NCBI GenBank assembly: GCA_021805485.1
Contig: JAJZFF010000578.1
Coordinates: 1-6,553, forward strand
Length of the DNA stretch: 6,553 bases
Source of the DNA: Pseudomonadota bacterium
GTDB lineage: Bacteria; Pseudomonadota; Alphaproteobacteria; Acetobacterales; Acetobacteraceae
Direction: 5' to 3'
Below, piece by piece: positions 5,839 to 6,553 of this stretch. The notes beneath the pieces are model-generated. The model saw nothing but the letters and a program-made list of their open reading frames with translations. It had not been told where the DNA came from and ran no database searches. The stretch's first letter is position 1. Each line of letters opens with the position of its first letter. The position numbers and the translations under genes were made by a program.

Positions 5839-6553
5839 CAGCGTCCCTTGCCGAGGATCAGCGCATTGGGGTGCGCGTTCAGTTCATCGACCAGTTCGCG
5901 CAGTGCCCGCGCGGTGCGGCCGAGTTCGTAAAGCGTGTGCGGCATTGTCTGCGATTCCGGGGCGTTGGCCGCACTGCCCTCGGCGCCGATCATTCCGCGC
6001 AGATCCCTGAGCGCTGCATTCGCCTCGTTCGACGTCCGGCGCAGATCGGCCAGAAGATGCGGCGCCTGGCCGCGCGTCGTGCGGGTGATGGCCGCGACGT
6101 TCGCGGCGGTTTGCGCGAGCCGCTTCAGCGTGGCCCGCGTCCGCGGCGCGCGGCTGAGCGCGGCAAGCCGCGCGCTGACGGCATGGAGATTGGCCAGAAT
6201 GCCGCCCGCTTCGGCCATGAGCCGGCCGATCGAACCGCCGGCGACCCCTGGAACCGCGGGCGGCGAGCCCTTGCCGAGCGTGGCCGGCGCGGCCCCGCTC
6301 ATCATGGCGAGGGCGAGTTCCTGCTGGCCGATCACCGGTGTCGCGCGGGCGAGGTGGGCGCGCAGCCCCTTGTGGATCAGGCGCGCGAGCATCGCGTTCA
6401 TCTGCGGGCGCGGATGCCGGAGGTTCCACTTGGCGCCGGCAAGGCCGATCCTCGACGGATCGAGCACGAAGCGGACCGTGCTCTGCACCGCGCCCGCGCG
6501 CGGCGCGTAGGCCATGGTCACGCCGGTCACCGCGCCGACCGTGGCGCCTTCCA
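5838..6553 (-). CDS. MCE-domain (MlaD/PqiB-type) lipid-transport subunit, C-terminal part; 5' end beyond the window
   Basis: The minus-strand frame stays open to the window's right edge, so the last 237 residues are visible; a GTG at 6530 is internal to the MCE domain and not the likely start. The fragment begins with EGATVGAVTGV and VRFVLDP, matching the end of an MCE domain. Next comes GLRAHLARATPVIGQQELAL, the segment that follows the MCE domain in this family. A long, mostly helical Ala/Leu/Arg-rich region with heptad-like spacing follows. The end, ARALRELVDELNAHPNALILGKGR, split here as ARALRELVDELN and AHPNALILGKGR, is a typical tail of proteobacterial MCE proteins. These proteins are anchored by one N-terminal membrane helix and form hexameric rings that pass lipids through the periplasm, working with an MlaE-type permease and MlaF-type ATPase. 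Those genes would be expected off the right edge (inference). The next gene downstream is the partner lipoprotein, overlapping by one base. Confidence 0.87.
   Translation of the reverse strand, partial: EGATVGAVTGVTMAYAPRAGAVQSTVRFVLDPSRIGLAGAKWNLRHPRPQMNAMLARLIHKGLRAHLARATPVIGQQELALAMMSGAAPATLGKGSPPAVPGVAGGSIGRLMAEAGGILANLHAVSARLAALSRAPRTRATLKRLAQTAANVAAITRTTRGQAPHLLADLRRTSNEANAALRDLRGMIGAEGSAANAPESQTMPHTLYELGRTARALRELVDELNAHPNALILGKGR

Noticed and set aside
5344..5931. A 195-codon plus-strand frame opposite the lipoprotein and MCE genes
   Set aside because: It is an Arg-rich shadow. The minus-strand reading has a signal peptide, lipobox and coupled stop/start.
6528..6530. GTG (minus strand) considered as the start of the MCE-family gene
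   Set aside because: It falls inside the conserved MCE domain, whose N-terminal strands and the preceding membrane anchor would be missing; the frame continues to the window edge.
1..6553. CRISPR arrays, tRNA or rRNA genes, insertion sequences, riboswitches
   Set aside because: No regularly spaced repeats, cloverleaf-like sequences, rRNA motifs, transposase motifs or leader regions were seen. The window is almost entirely accounted for by six protein-coding genes.

Overview
This window is GC-rich (roughly 70% by eye) and densely coded. Both ends cut through genes, and no intergenic stretch exceeds 10 bases. Base composition, the protein sequences and the gene set suggest an alphaproteobacterium, possibly from the Acetobacteraceae/Rhodospirillales. 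That placement is an inference from style; the window has no rRNA or other marker gene.

The left four fifths (1-5276, + strand) is the downstream part of a type VI secretion system (T6SS) operon. It holds the 3' end of tssL with its C-terminal OmpA-like peptidoglycan-binding domain, a complete tssM (IcmF family, 1175 aa, intact Walker A motif), tagF and a PP2C-type phosphatase gene, pppA. The four genes are tightly coupled: tssL/tssM overlap by 4 nt (ATGA), tssM and tagF are 4 nt apart, and tagF/pppA overlap by 4 nt (ATGA). TssL and TssM form the inner-membrane part of the T6SS membrane complex, which TssL would here anchor to peptidoglycan. TagF and PppA are the negative post-translational regulators of T6SS assembly that act on the Fha/PpkA phosphorylation branch. 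The rest of the apparatus (sheath, baseplate, TssJ, TssK, Fha, PpkA, effectors) is not in the window and presumably lies to the left or elsewhere.

The right end (5284-6553, - strand) is the 3' end of a separate operon for lipid transport across the envelope. It holds the 3' part of an MCE-domain (MlaD/PqiB-type) periplasmic subunit and a PqiC/YmbA-type auxiliary lipoprotein, with stop and start codons sharing one base. The permease and ATPase genes are expected off the right edge. The two operons converge, with only 7 bp between the pppA and lipoprotein stop codons and no recognisable terminator.

No unambiguously new system was found. The main points worth a second look are the separate but overlapping tagF-pppA pair (fused in some relatives), two strong inverted repeats inside the low-complexity part of tssM, and the nearly gapless convergence of a T6SS operon with an MCE operon. 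The very long open frames antisense to and overlapping tssM are judged to be high-GC shadows.
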